Shown piece by piece: positions 49,897 to 58,667 of a DNA stretch of 64,000 bases. Origin of the DNA: an uncultured Saprospiraceae bacterium. GTDB lineage: Bacteria; Bacteroidota; Bacteroidia; Chitinophagales; Saprospiraceae. Made by a program: the position numbers and the translations under genes. Numbering within the stretch: position 1 is the first letter of the stretch; every line of letters starts with the position of its first letter. The stretch covers positions 1-64,000 of the forward strand of contig CALLMH010000023.1 in NCBI GenBank assembly GCA_938007965.1, read 5' to 3'. The notes below the pieces were generated by a model. The model made no database searches. It was not told where the DNA came from and worked only from the letters and a program-made list of their open reading frames with translations.

Positions 49897-51003
49897 TTGC
49901 ATATCGCTATCACTACATTATGGTTTCCTCATGATAAAAATCCGCTCTATGGTATTTTCATTCATACCCAAGCGCAGGCACTCGCCAAACATGCAGAAGT
50001 AACTGTATTGGTAACTCGAAGAAAACTAATCCCCTATCACAAGAAATATAAAGTAGGAAAAGTAAACGTAGTAGAGCGAGGAGGGCCATATCTGCCAAAC
50101 ACAAGCGAATCTCGACTTGATAATTGGTCGAAATATTACGAAAAAATGTTTGATGAAGTCAATAAAGAAAAAAAGATAGATCTCATCCACTGTCACGACT
50201 ATATAGCGCTATATCCTACGCGGAAAATCAATAAAAAAAATAACATACCATATATAGTAACGATTCATAATACTGATTTCCTACGAGGGACGGTAGGCGA
50301 TTGGAGATCATCGTATATCTCTGATGCATTCCTCAATAGTGAAAAAGTAATTGCCGTCGGCGAAACTCTAAAACAAAAATTATATGACTATACTCATGAA
50401 GATCAGATAGTGAACATTCCAAATATCGTAGATACAGAACTGTTCTCTTATCATACACCAGCACCTACGCCTCCATTCAAGTTTCTATATGTAGGAATCT
50501 ATGAAGAAAGAAAGAGGGTAATGCAAATGATCAAAGCATTCCACAAGCTGGATAGAGAAAATAGTCAGTTAACTTTTATAGGGTATGGTTCATTAGAAAA
50601 GCAAATGAAGAGCTATATCAACAAACACAACCTGCAAAACCGAGTACACGTCATAGCTCCAAAATCTAATGATGAATTGCCTATGTACTACCAATCTCAT
50701 CACTGCTATATATCTATATCTACTTGGGAGACATTTGGGATCACGGTAGCTGAAGCCATGAGCTGCGGATTACATATACTATACAGTAGGTCGGGAGGAC
50801 CAGAGCACTTCGTAGCTCCTGAAGGTTGTATGCTCGTAGAAGATGTAACCCCCTCAGCATTGGCAATGCAGATGCAAGAGATGATATCTAACTATGATCC
50901 GAAGAAATCAGTGCACATAAGAAATCATGTAGAGCAAAACTTGTCATCTGAGTATGTAATAGATAAGCTCTTGGAGATCTATAGTAAAATCATAAAAAAC
51001 TAA
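49897..51003 (+). CDS. Glycosyltransferase family 4
   Basis: A 368-residue GT-B enzyme. It starts at TTG 49897, supported by the conserved first strand HIAITTLWFPHDKNPLYGIF. The acceptor half includes HCHDYIAL and the donor half FLYVGIYEERKRVMQMI and the EX7E motif ETFGITVAEA (E279, E287), followed by SRSGGPEHF. It transfers a nucleotide-sugar-derived residue onto a growing surface glycan; donor and acceptor unknown. First of three genes reading together (8-bp gap to the next), in a polysaccharide or glycan locus. Confidence 0.93.
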   Translation: MHIAITTLWFPHDKNPLYGIFIHTQAQALAKHAEVTVLVTRRKLIPYHKKYKVGKVNVVERGGPYLPNTSESRLDNWSKYYEKMFDEVNKEKKIDLIHCHDYIALYPTRKINKKNNIPYIVTIHNTDFLRGTVGDWRSSYISDAFLNSEKVIAVGETLKQKLYDYTHEDQIVNIPNIVDTELFSYHTPAPTPPFKFLYVGIYEERKRVMQMIKAFHKLDRENSQLTFIGYGSLEKQMKSYINKHNLQNRVHVIAPKSNDELPMYYQSHHCYISISTWETFGITVAEAMSCGLHILYSRSGGPEHFVAPEGCMLVEDVTPSALAMQMQEMISNYDPKKSVHIRNHVEQNLSSEYVIDKLLEIYSKIIKN

Positions 51004-51011
51004 ATTAAGTA

Positions 51012-51818
51012 TTGAATAATAAGTTGTCTAAAATATCGAGCATATTGAATAGGTTACATTTTTGTATGAGCGTTCCAGCTTCTATTATGCAAGGTGTATT
51101 ACTATTTAGAAATTATTCGAAATTTAGTATTGCAATAAGAAAAGGTAGTAGAGGAAAAAAAATATTACAATCTCAACATGTATATAAGATTAAAATAAAA
51201 ATGGAAAGCGGCAATCCGCTTATCCATTATAGGATCCAGGATGTTCCTTTGATATTTGAGATTTTTCAAAATAAAATTTATAACATAAAGCGTGTCACAC
51301 AAAATCGAGGACATATAATTGATCTCGGTGCCAACATAGGCCTGACATCTTTGTATTTCTCAGGAGTATATGGCTCTACTAATCCAATAATCAGTGTCGA
51401 ACCATCTAGACAAAACAACAAGTTACTAGAACTTAATCTTGATCTATATACCCATATCACGACTATACCGACGGCAGTTAGCAATACAGACGGGGTCGCA
51501 TCTTTTTATGATGATGGACTGGGATACAATTCCAAATTAGACGATAGTGGTGATTCGACGTATGAGATATCGACAATCAGCATGGCTACCTTGATATCTA
51601 ATCAAAAGATAGAAGAAATTGAAGTTCTAAAAATAGACATAGAGGGTGCAGAAGAGGTACTCTTCGAAGGTGATATTGATTGGTTGAGAATCGTAAAAAA
51701 CGTCATCATAGAGATACATAATCCAGATTTTGTAGACACTCTTGCACAGGTACTTATGCACTACGGCTTGAAATTCGTAGAAAAAAGAGATTCCGTATAT
51801 TTATACTCAAAGAGATAA
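51012..51818 (+). CDS. FkbM family methyltransferase
   Basis: A 268-residue SAM-dependent methyltransferase. Motif I is HIIDLGANIGLTSLYFS (residues about 100-116), then SVEPSRQNNKLLELN, and the FkbM segment LKIDIEGAEEVLFEG (about 205-219). FkbM enzymes O-methylate sugars or related groups. The TTG start at 51012, 8 nt behind the previous stop, is used here, but ATG at 51066 cannot be excluded. Three bases separate it from the next gene, so the three-gene unit is tightly packed. Confidence 0.88.
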   Translation: MNNKLSKISSILNRLHFCMSVPASIMQGVLLFRNYSKFSIAIRKGSRGKKILQSQHVYKIKIKMESGNPLIHYRIQDVPLIFEIFQNKIYNIKRVTQNRGHIIDLGANIGLTSLYFSGVYGSTNPIISVEPSRQNNKLLELNLDLYTHITTIPTAVSNTDGVASFYDDGLGYNSKLDDSGDSTYEISTISMATLISNQKIEEIEVLKIDIEGAEEVLFEGDIDWLRIVKNVIIEIHNPDFVDTLAQVLMHYGLKFVEKRDSVYLYSKR

Positions 51819-51821
51819 TAG

Positions 51822-52562
51822 ATGACCAATAAAGATCAATGGAAAGCAAATAAATTCGTCTTCAAAAAAGGGAAATTAATCGCTTCTCGGGATACTCGTC
51901 AAGTAGGTGTTGCCTCTAGACTGATTGCGGATCGGGTTGCTCATTTTTATGATTTGAATATTCCGAAATATGCAAAAGGCCACCTCTTAGACCTTGGATG
52001 TGGACAAGTACCACTCTATGAAGCTTACAAGAAATACATCACCGAGAATACTTGTATAGACTGGGAAAATGCACTAGAAGAAAATCAATTTATCGACAAA
52101 TACTGCGATCTCAATCACCCGCTTCATCTTGCCAGTAGTCAATATGATACCATCATCTTATCTGATGTCCTAGAGCATATCCAAAAACCTCAACTCTTAT
52201 GGGAGGAAATGTACAGAGTGATGAAAACTGATGGCACATTGCTGCTTAATGTACCATTTTACTATTGGATACATGCTGACCCATATGATTACTTCAGATA
52301 TACTAAATATGCGCTGCGTGCGATGGCCGAAGAAGTAGGATTTGATATCATAAGTATCGAAACCGTAGGTGGATGCCCTGAGATTCTAGCTGATATCATT
52401 TCGAAATTGATCGTGACGATTCCATTAATAGGGAAATTCTCCGCCAAGATTATTCAATACATAACCTCATTATTTATCCGAACGAAAGTCGGAGCAAAAG
52501 TATCTCTCCGGACTGCGAACAGATTTCCTCTGGGCTATGCCATGGTTGCGAAAAAGAGATAG
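51822..52562 (+). CDS. Class I SAM-dependent methyltransferase
   Basis: A 246-residue methyltransferase with motif I HLLDLGCGQVPLYEAYK (residues about 53-69) and SDVLEHIQKPQLLWEEMYRV (about 113-132), LLLNVPFYYWIHADPYDYFR, typical of Methyltransf_11-type enzymes in glycan loci. It follows the FkbM gene by 3 bp and faces the minus-strand glycan operon 20 bp away. Substrate unknown; a glycan or lipid-linked sugar is likely from context (inference). Confidence 0.88.
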   Translation: MTNKDQWKANKFVFKKGKLIASRDTRQVGVASRLIADRVAHFYDLNIPKYAKGHLLDLGCGQVPLYEAYKKYITENTCIDWENALEENQFIDKYCDLNHPLHLASSQYDTIILSDVLEHIQKPQLLWEEMYRVMKTDGTLLLNVPFYYWIHADPYDYFRYTKYALRAMAEEVGFDIISIETVGGCPEILADIISKLIVTIPLIGKFSAKIIQYITSLFIRTKVGAKVSLRTANRFPLGYAMVAKKR

Positions 52563-52582
52563 ATACTTAACCTGATGATTTA

Positions 52583-53500
52583 CTATTCCATTATTTTCTT
52601 GAAGGTATCCATATTTTTATGTTCACTTAGGTGATTTATGATCGGTTGTAACTCTTGGACATTAGTGACTTTGTATAGATGCTCAAATTGATACTTCATC
52701 ACACCCCAGTAATTGACATTTGAGATGTCCCAATGATACATTGAGTATAAGTAGTCATCTCCATACCTGAAGTGCGGAAGCCAAGCCAATAAGGTAATCA
52801 ACCCATCCTCTAATGACTTACGAATCTGATAATCCTCCTCAAATGATAGGTATTCGGCCGCTGCGATCAGTACGAATACAAATCCATTGAGCACCATCGA
52901 AGGTTTGGCAGTATCGTATTCTTCTACCCAGCACTTTATGGCATCTGAGCTTATCATGACTCCACCTTTATTTCTAGGGTTGAGACAGGGTAGTAATGCA
53001 CTCTTACTCCACCCTAGATACTTAGTATCCTGAGTTACATGAAAGACTCTCAAGAAAAAAGAAGAAACCTTCGCCTGTATGATACCTGAGATAACATCTC
53101 CTTCTAGATCAAACTTACTATAGCCTCCTTTGACTATAAAATGAGGTAAGCCATCCACATATCGAGCTTGCTTACCGATATTGGTTACATATTGTATCAA
53201 TATACGCTCATCCATCTGTCCTTCATTCATCATATCATTGTAGTCTATAATAGCATACATCACGTCTATGATAAACTGTCTCCTCTTGCCATAATGCTTG
53301 CGAGCTTTCTTCATGTCAAAATACGCAAAACTATGATACACCTCAGAGAATGAGACCTCGTACGTTGGCAATTCAGGATAAACCACTTTATCCTTCAATA
53401 TTTTATAGGGATATTTTCCGTACTTCGACCGCAGACGCATCGCCTTCGCCTTGATACGAATCGAATTAAATATATAACTGGGGATTAAAAATCTATTCAT
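52583..53500 (-). CDS. D-glucuronyl C5-epimerase-like protein (C-terminal domain)
   Basis: A 305-residue protein without signal peptide. Residues about 135-290 resemble the C5-epimerase C-terminal domain: ISGIIQAKVSSFFLRVFHVT, then YLGWSKSALLPCL, GGVMI, WVEEYDTAKPSMVLNGFVF and a repeated helical hairpin pattern. In animals and bacteria this domain turns D-glucuronate to L-iduronate in polymers. The catalytic assignment is from family resemblance and not proven. Its ATG overlaps the previous stop by four bases (ATGA), last of a four-gene operon. Confidence 0.75.
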   Translation of the reverse strand: MNRFLIPSYIFNSIRIKAKAMRLRSKYGKYPYKILKDKVVYPELPTYEVSFSEVYHSFAYFDMKKARKHYGKRRQFIIDVMYAIIDYNDMMNEGQMDERILIQYVTNIGKQARYVDGLPHFIVKGGYSKFDLEGDVISGIIQAKVSSFFLRVFHVTQDTKYLGWSKSALLPCLNPRNKGGVMISSDAIKCWVEEYDTAKPSMVLNGFVFVLIAAAEYLSFEEDYQIRKSLEDGLITLLAWLPHFRYGDDYLYSMYHWDISNVNYWGVMKYQFEHLYKVTNVQELQPIINHLSEHKNMDTFKKIME

Positions 53501-54921
53501 CTTTTTAGTTTCAGTCTTACCATCTGTAAATCATTCTTTATCAATATAGAGTCAGACTCAATTACAGAATATCTACGAAGTCCGATATCCAAATAGTCGG
53601 TTATTTTGTCTGTATTTGATTGTTTCTCCGCATTGGTAGTATTGAGCGTATGAAGAGTCGTAACCGATTCCACACTATCAAATACTGTAGTCATATAATT
53701 ACGATCTGCCAATCTAGAGATGTCCGTCTGCATCTTAAATGAGCCATAGAATGGATTTACATATCGAATGACATTCGTCCATCCAGAATGATCAAACATG
53801 ACTAACCCACCATCGTAGTTTTCATATATTTTATTGGCTACTGAGGCATGAAGGCTAGCTTCCCTATGCATATATATCTGCACTCCGATGCTTACTGCAA
53901 ATACTACCCCATAAAAAGAATAAATCAACCATACGGGAAGCGCTACATCTCTAAAAAACCACCCTATCGAGATTACATAAAACGGAAGGATCGGCAATAA
54001 GAATCTACTCATCACTATCGTACCTGTCAACGGACCACTGTAGGCGATCGCATTGTATCCATATAGCAAGTAAAGAAGCAAAAAGGCCAAAATAGATAGC
54101 AATATCGGATATCTGTACCTCCCTTTATATAGCATCAAAAACACCACACCTAATGGCATCAACACTACAGTCAGTAGGGCGTATAGTACGAAATTATCCA
54201 ATACGTTTTGAAACGAAAACCCCGCCCCGAGGATATAATAAAATGGATCATCATACGCCCACCAAGCTGAGATCAATCTAGGTAAGAACCCAATAATCCC
54301 GCCTAATGCATAATATACAAACCATCGCCTATCTTGAATAAAATGGATCAAACAAATACCTCCCAAAAGCAAAACATTGGTCTCTCGAAACCAAAATGAA
54401 AACGCAGCAATAAATGTCAAAAAAAACCACTTCTTCGCCGACTCTTCTCGACCAAACAATAAATAAATAAACAAACATACAAGTCCCAAACTCGGCATCC
54501 CGCTCATAAATGAATGAGCAAAAATCAAGGTCGCTGGATAAAGAAGCGCAAGTCCAATGCATGGTATAAATAGCCCTTCTCTGCGAAGCGACTTATATAA
54601 TAGTGTCATACTACCAAGCAATAAAAATAGGCTGCCTAAAAATGCCCATTTTATGCCGAAGCATTTGGTCCATAGTGCTATCCAAAATGCATTGCCCATG
54701 GTGTAATGGCTATTTTTGTATTCGAAATATTCATTGGTAAATGGATCTACGTATCCAAGATATGGTATACCATCTTGGATCGCTAAAGCCGAATTAATAT
54801 ACGTATATTCATCAGAGATTAGCCCTCCTTGAGGAAGGGTAAATAAATACACTATCCCCGTCACCAAGAGTAGCCCGTAGAATAATATGTCATTCATCTT
54901 ATAGGATAATCCACTTTTCAT
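53497..54921 (-). CDS. Membrane glycosyltransferase-like protein (GT39/ArnT type)
   Basis: A 474-residue protein with about eleven membrane segments and a soluble C-terminal part of about 110 residues. The early loop LISDEYTYINSALAIQDGIP holds the DE pair expected of GT-C enzymes such as GT39/ArnT, which take sugar from a polyprenyl-phosphate donor in the membrane. Homology is judged from topology and that loop, so the exact family is open. ATGA overlaps join it on both sides to PHP and C5-epimerase-like genes. Confidence 0.8.
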   Translation of the reverse strand: MKSGLSYKMNDILFYGLLLVTGIVYLFTLPQGGLISDEYTYINSALAIQDGIPYLGYVDPFTNEYFEYKNSHYTMGNAFWIALWTKCFGIKWAFLGSLFLLLGSMTLLYKSLRREGLFIPCIGLALLYPATLIFAHSFMSGMPSLGLVCLFIYLLFGREESAKKWFFLTFIAAFSFWFRETNVLLLGGICLIHFIQDRRWFVYYALGGIIGFLPRLISAWWAYDDPFYYILGAGFSFQNVLDNFVLYALLTVVLMPLGVVFLMLYKGRYRYPILLSILAFLLLYLLYGYNAIAYSGPLTGTIVMSRFLLPILPFYVISIGWFFRDVALPVWLIYSFYGVVFAVSIGVQIYMHREASLHASVANKIYENYDGGLVMFDHSGWTNVIRYVNPFYGSFKMQTDISRLADRNYMTTVFDSVESVTTLHTLNTTNAEKQSNTDKITDYLDIGLRRYSVIESDSILIKNDLQMVRLKLKR

Positions 54922-55580
54922 TTACCGCTTAATAACCGTTTGATGAGGAATATCGTTGATTGTATGATGATCATTGGTTTACCCATTTTGTACGCTTTGA
55001 TATATTGACTGAGCGTCTGATCATATTTTCTTGCTGACTTTAGCTTACGAGTGCCTATTGGTGTATGAGACTCATATTCGATATCTGTTTCCGCATTACC
55101 AATCTCATCATATAGATGTGCATCACTACCCGCTACCATAGGTTTTCCATACTTCTGAGCGAGTATAATGGCAAGTTCATTATTAACGTCACTGGCTCTT
55201 GCATTGATTACTTCTATGTAGTCGATTTTATCAAAATCCACCAAACTGAGATCGTGATCTACGTAAGGATGGACTAGTATTGTCTGACCTCCTTGAGCAT
55301 GAATCTCATCGCATACCGCGGCGAATTCTCGACTTTTTATTTCTTCAGATATGTGTATTCCTGTGATATCTCCCGCAGTGGTTCTGATCTCTGCACCTAC
55401 TATGACTTCAAAATTAGGATCAGTATTGAGCGCTTTCGTTTCTAATCCACCAGCGACTGTGTTATGATCACAGATTACTACCCCATTGAGACCTTTCTTT
55501 TTTGCAATTTGCAATATTTTGGCTGGTTTCATCATGCTATCATAGGAGTGATGCGTATGTATGTGAAAATCATATCTCAT
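54918..55580 (-). CDS. PHP domain metal-dependent phosphoesterase-like protein
   Basis: A 220-residue PHP protein. The ATG at 55580 is chosen because it overlaps the upstream stop as ATGA and gives MRYDFHIHTHHSYDSMM; a GTG at 55589 would add three residues. Metal ligands visible: HIHTHH (H6, H8), CDHN (about 37-40), GAEI (about 66), HPYVDHD (about 107) and GSDAH (about 150). PHP domains hydrolyse phosphoesters; the family includes polymerase-associated and nucleotide phosphatases. In this operon it may trim a sugar- or lipid-phosphate (inference). Confidence 0.9.
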   Translation of the reverse strand: MRYDFHIHTHHSYDSMMKPAKILQIAKKKGLNGVVICDHNTVAGGLETKALNTDPNFEVIVGAEIRTTAGDITGIHISEEIKSREFAAVCDEIHAQGGQTILVHPYVDHDLSLVDFDKIDYIEVINARASDVNNELAIILAQKYGKPMVAGSDAHLYDEIGNAETDIEYESHTPIGTRKLKSARKYDQTLSQYIKAYKMGKPMIIIQSTIFLIKRLLSGK

Positions 55581-56716
55581 CGAAACCACTTTTTGTAATA
55601 GTGCATAGGTATATTAGCCAGTTGAAACATATTAGGTTTTATGTCTCTCCAAGAGATATCTTTGTGGGATGAAAACATGTCTGTAAATACTCGACCCACA
55701 CTTGAAGGTTTTGCAAATATATGGAATAACTCACCATTCAGGATCCACTGATATTTTTTGGTACTGTATCGCCCTGATTTGGGTAGAGGCTGACCTTCTG
55801 CATCTTTTGCCCATATGAGCGGGAAGTCTACCCCATTAGCCACCGCTAGGTCCAATGATCCCCAAAATTTAGCATTGATTTCTAATAGTAAGTACTTATC
55901 TTTCCTTCTATCTTTTTTGAACTCGACCATGGCCACCCCATCCCATTTGAGATGATCCAGTATTTTTTTGCCTAGCATTTCCATATCATCATCATAGTAC
56001 CCTTCTGCAGCTACACTATACCCTCCACTAGGCGGATATTCTCTTATCCTGTGGTGAATAAAGTGGTTCATACAAACTCCATCTCTATAATAAGCAAAGA
56101 ATCCATATCCATCTCCGACCACTCTTTCTTGTGCGATCAGTACTTTGCCCGGATGCTCATTAAAGTATGCTGACGCAAGTGATTTTGCTTCTGATATCGT
56201 CTCTGGGTATTTCAGAAAGCTATCACCTGATTCTTCGGCACTTTTCAGCACCTCGACAGTCTTCCCAGATAATAGCTCTATATCCTCCGCACTTCCCAGA
56301 AACGAACTATACGGCACAGGTATATTGAGTGATTGCGCTACCTTATGTACCCACTGTTTATTGCTTGCATTTATCAGTAATTCAGCATTAGCGATCCGAA
56401 TATGCGTACACTTTTCTATCTCTTGTTTGATCTCCGCACAAAGCTGAAATGATAGATAATCACTTGGAATTATGGTGAGGTATTCTTTATCTCTGAGAGT
56501 CGAGAGAATCTCCTGTTTATACTTGACTGCATCTAACTTGGGATTAGTCAGGATGATTTTACCATTGGTATATTTAGAAAAAAAACAAATTGATCTCTTA
56601 TGATAAGCTGTGACATCAAGGTGATAATCTCCTATCCTGCCTAGTGACCTTACGATTGCCAGTGTCTTTTTATGGCCTCCATCAAGGATTAAGATATTTT
56701 GCTTTTCTTTTTTCAT
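55577..56716 (-). CDS. ATP-grasp domain protein
   Basis: A 379-residue ATP-grasp enzyme. The N-terminal part (NILILDGGHKKTLAIVRSLG) is a Rossmann-like preATP-grasp domain; then FLKYPETISEAKSLASAYF, VAQERVVGDGYGFFAYYRDG with the ATP-lid strands, and ligands MVEFKKDRR and LLEINAKFWGSLDLAVANG. Such proteins join a carboxylate to an amine or thiol; those in glycan loci often add amino acids to sugars (inference). First gene of the four-gene minus operon; its stop overlaps the PHP start. Confidence 0.9.
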   Translation of the reverse strand: MKKEKQNILILDGGHKKTLAIVRSLGRIGDYHLDVTAYHKRSICFFSKYTNGKIILTNPKLDAVKYKQEILSTLRDKEYLTIIPSDYLSFQLCAEIKQEIEKCTHIRIANAELLINASNKQWVHKVAQSLNIPVPYSSFLGSAEDIELLSGKTVEVLKSAEESGDSFLKYPETISEAKSLASAYFNEHPGKVLIAQERVVGDGYGFFAYYRDGVCMNHFIHHRIREYPPSGGYSVAAEGYYDDDMEMLGKKILDHLKWDGVAMVEFKKDRRKDKYLLLEINAKFWGSLDLAVANGVDFPLIWAKDAEGQPLPKSGRYSTKKYQWILNGELFHIFAKPSSVGRVFTDMFSSHKDISWRDIKPNMFQLANIPMHYYKKWFR

Positions 56717-57062
56717 CTATTTCAAGAGGTGAAAGTAATCAATATTAAACCACTTCAAAAATACTCTATGACCGAATCACCAAATCGCTTGTATTTCTTG
56801 ATATCTTTTAAATAGTGATACTGAAAAAATAACGTTAATCAAGATAATCATATAAAGATGAGTAAAGAAACAAAAGCTCAATATAATCAATTACGAGTCA
56901 TGGAGGCAGAAAAAAACATGTGATAACATAAGATCATCAATGTCACTTTTTCATAAGAGGTCAAACGGAAACCCTATCATTAAATACGTATGTAAATCCT
57001 ATTTTACTAAAAGGATTAACTCAATTTTGATTAATTTACGACCAAAGAATAAATAGTAACCA
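56717..57062. other. Divergent region between ATP-grasp gene and radC
   Basis: About 345 AT-rich bases. A 21-codon ORF starts at 56858 (MSKETKAQYNQLRVMEAEKN); it is too short to call. No promoter element is clear. Confidence 0.5.
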
Positions 57063-57758
57063 ATGTCCACAAATCTAAAATTGAATATAAAATCATGGTC
57101 AGAAGAAGACAGACCACGAGAAAAGTTGATGCTCAAAGGAAGAGAAGCATTATCCGATGCTGAATTACTAGCCATCCTCATCGGATCTGGTAATACTGAG
57201 ATGTCCGCCGTCGGTCTATCACAGCTCATCCTAAGTTCTGCCGATAATAACTTACATGAATTGGGTAAAAAAGATTTGGCAGATTTTATGGTATTCAAAG
57301 GTATAGGCGAAGCAAAAGCCATCACTATCGCCGCAGCACTCGAAATCGGAAGGCGAAGACAAATAACAGACCCCAAAGAACAACCCAAGATACTATCTAG
57401 TCACGATGCATATAAGTGTATCGCGCCCATCATAGCGGACAATAATTATGAAGAATTCTGGATATTATTACTGAATCGTGGTTCCAAATTAATAAAGAAA
57501 TTAAAAATCAGTAGTGGTGGAGTGAATGCAGTATTGGCAGATCCAAGATTGATATTCAAGCCTGCGATAGAGAACCTAGCTTCGGTGATCATCCTCGTAC
57601 ATAATCATCCAAGTGGCAATCTACGACCTAGCCGCGAAGATCTCAACATCACCAAAAAATTGCAAGAGGGTGCTAAGTTACTAGACTTCTCTATCCCTGA
57701 CCATCTTATCATAACTCAAGATGGATATCTGAGTTTTGCAGATGAAGGTCTGATGTAA
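57063..57758 (+). CDS. radC: RadC family JAB/MPN protein
   Basis: A 231-residue protein with an N-terminal helix-hairpin-helix-like region (DLADFMVFKGIGEAKAITI) and a C-terminal RadC/JAB domain with the JAMM motif HNHPSGNLRPSREDL (H181, H183, S186, D194 approximately). The family is named for DNA repair, but the role of RadC is disputed and metal-dependent protease or nuclease activity is unproven. Length is standard. Monocistronic. Confidence 0.95.
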   Translation: MSTNLKLNIKSWSEEDRPREKLMLKGREALSDAELLAILIGSGNTEMSAVGLSQLILSSADNNLHELGKKDLADFMVFKGIGEAKAITIAAALEIGRRRQITDPKEQPKILSSHDAYKCIAPIIADNNYEEFWILLLNRGSKLIKKLKISSGGVNAVLADPRLIFKPAIENLASVIILVHNHPSGNLRPSREDLNITKKLQEGAKLLDFSIPDHLIITQDGYLSFADEGLM

Positions 57759-57961
57759 GGAATCTATATTTGAGTATAGATACAATTTAACTTTCCATTT
57801 TAGAGGACACAATAAATATTTTGTCAATGTCATCATAAGGCCATATAGCAAAAAAGCCTTGATGCACATATTCTGTTAAATCAGCAAAACTACATCGCGA
57901 AATACACCTTTTGAAATAATATTTTCGCTATCCAATTAACATTCATTACTTTTATATCCAA

Positions 57962-58417
57962 ATGAGCAATAAAATAAAAGAACGCATGACATTAAAGCAA
58001 TTAATAAAGCTAGAAAACAAGGCCAAGGAGGTTTGGGTGATCAGTCCTACTTTACATTATGATACGGAGAACAAAGAATTCTCGGAATTGGTTAGTGTAA
58101 ACTTAGACGAGAAGACGAAATACAGATATATAGTCCCTGCAACGAAGACTGTAGAAAAAAACTTGAAGCTTTATAAAAAAATATATAACGTCTCTGAAGT
58201 GGAGATTGCAGCTAATTTCTTAATTCTTCCTGATACAGAATTTATCCCCTTTATGGAAGAAACAGCAATCTATAATGCATCGACAAAAGCGATAGCATGT
58301 GCAGCACCTGCGACAGAAGATAGTAATGATGTCATCAAATTCAATGAGACTACTTCTAAGACTATGGCGAAAGCATTCAAAGCGATCTGGAAAAAATATA
58401 AGAGAACAAATCCATAG
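57962..58417 (+). CDS. Unrecognised 151-residue cytoplasmic protein
   Basis: No signal peptide or membrane segment. The middle reads EVWVISPTLHYDTENKEF, then KTKYRYIVPATKTVEKNLK, FLILPDTEFIPFMEETAIYN and a C-terminal AIWKKYKRTNP. This beta-alpha pattern, with YRYIVP and IYN, recalls the phospholipase D-like or receiver-like effector domain found behind HTH or kinase modules in some regulators, here standing alone. No HKD motif is seen, so enzymatic activity is doubtful. A long hairpin follows its stop. Unrecognised family; the resemblance is from memory and low confidence. Confidence 0.75.
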   Translation: MSNKIKERMTLKQLIKLENKAKEVWVISPTLHYDTENKEFSELVSVNLDEKTKYRYIVPATKTVEKNLKLYKKIYNVSEVEIAANFLILPDTEFIPFMEETAIYNASTKAIACAAPATEDSNDVIKFNETTSKTMAKAFKAIWKKYKRTNP

Positions 58418-58430
58418 AAAGAATAATGAC

Positions 58431-58475
58431 TATAGAATAAGGATATTCGTAAATAACGAATATCCCTATTCTATA
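58431..58475 (+). terminator. Long hairpin behind the 151-residue gene
   Basis: TATAGAATAAGGATATTCG (58431-58449) pairs with CGAATATCCCTATTCTATA (58457-58475), with an A-C mismatch, plus a T-A pair next to the loop. It is AT-rich without a U-tract, so terminator function is uncertain; its core GGATATTC / GAATATCCCTA is shared with 43665-43689. Confidence 0.6.
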
Positions 58476-58667
58476 ACATTTTTTCTAACTACTTCTGAAA
58501 AGAAGTGACGCCCATTTGCTTTGCAAGCCATTCTGACTAAAGCATGGTTCTGTTTTTAACGAAAATTAGTCTCCGAAAACTACACTGACTAAGGCCAATT
58601 TAACTTGTTGCAGAAAAATAATGCTATTTTGTCAAGATATCATCGTAGAAACTCACTCCAAAAATAA

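Noticed and set aside
56858-56923. 21-codon ORF before radC
   Set aside because: Too short to support, although its residue content looks coding.
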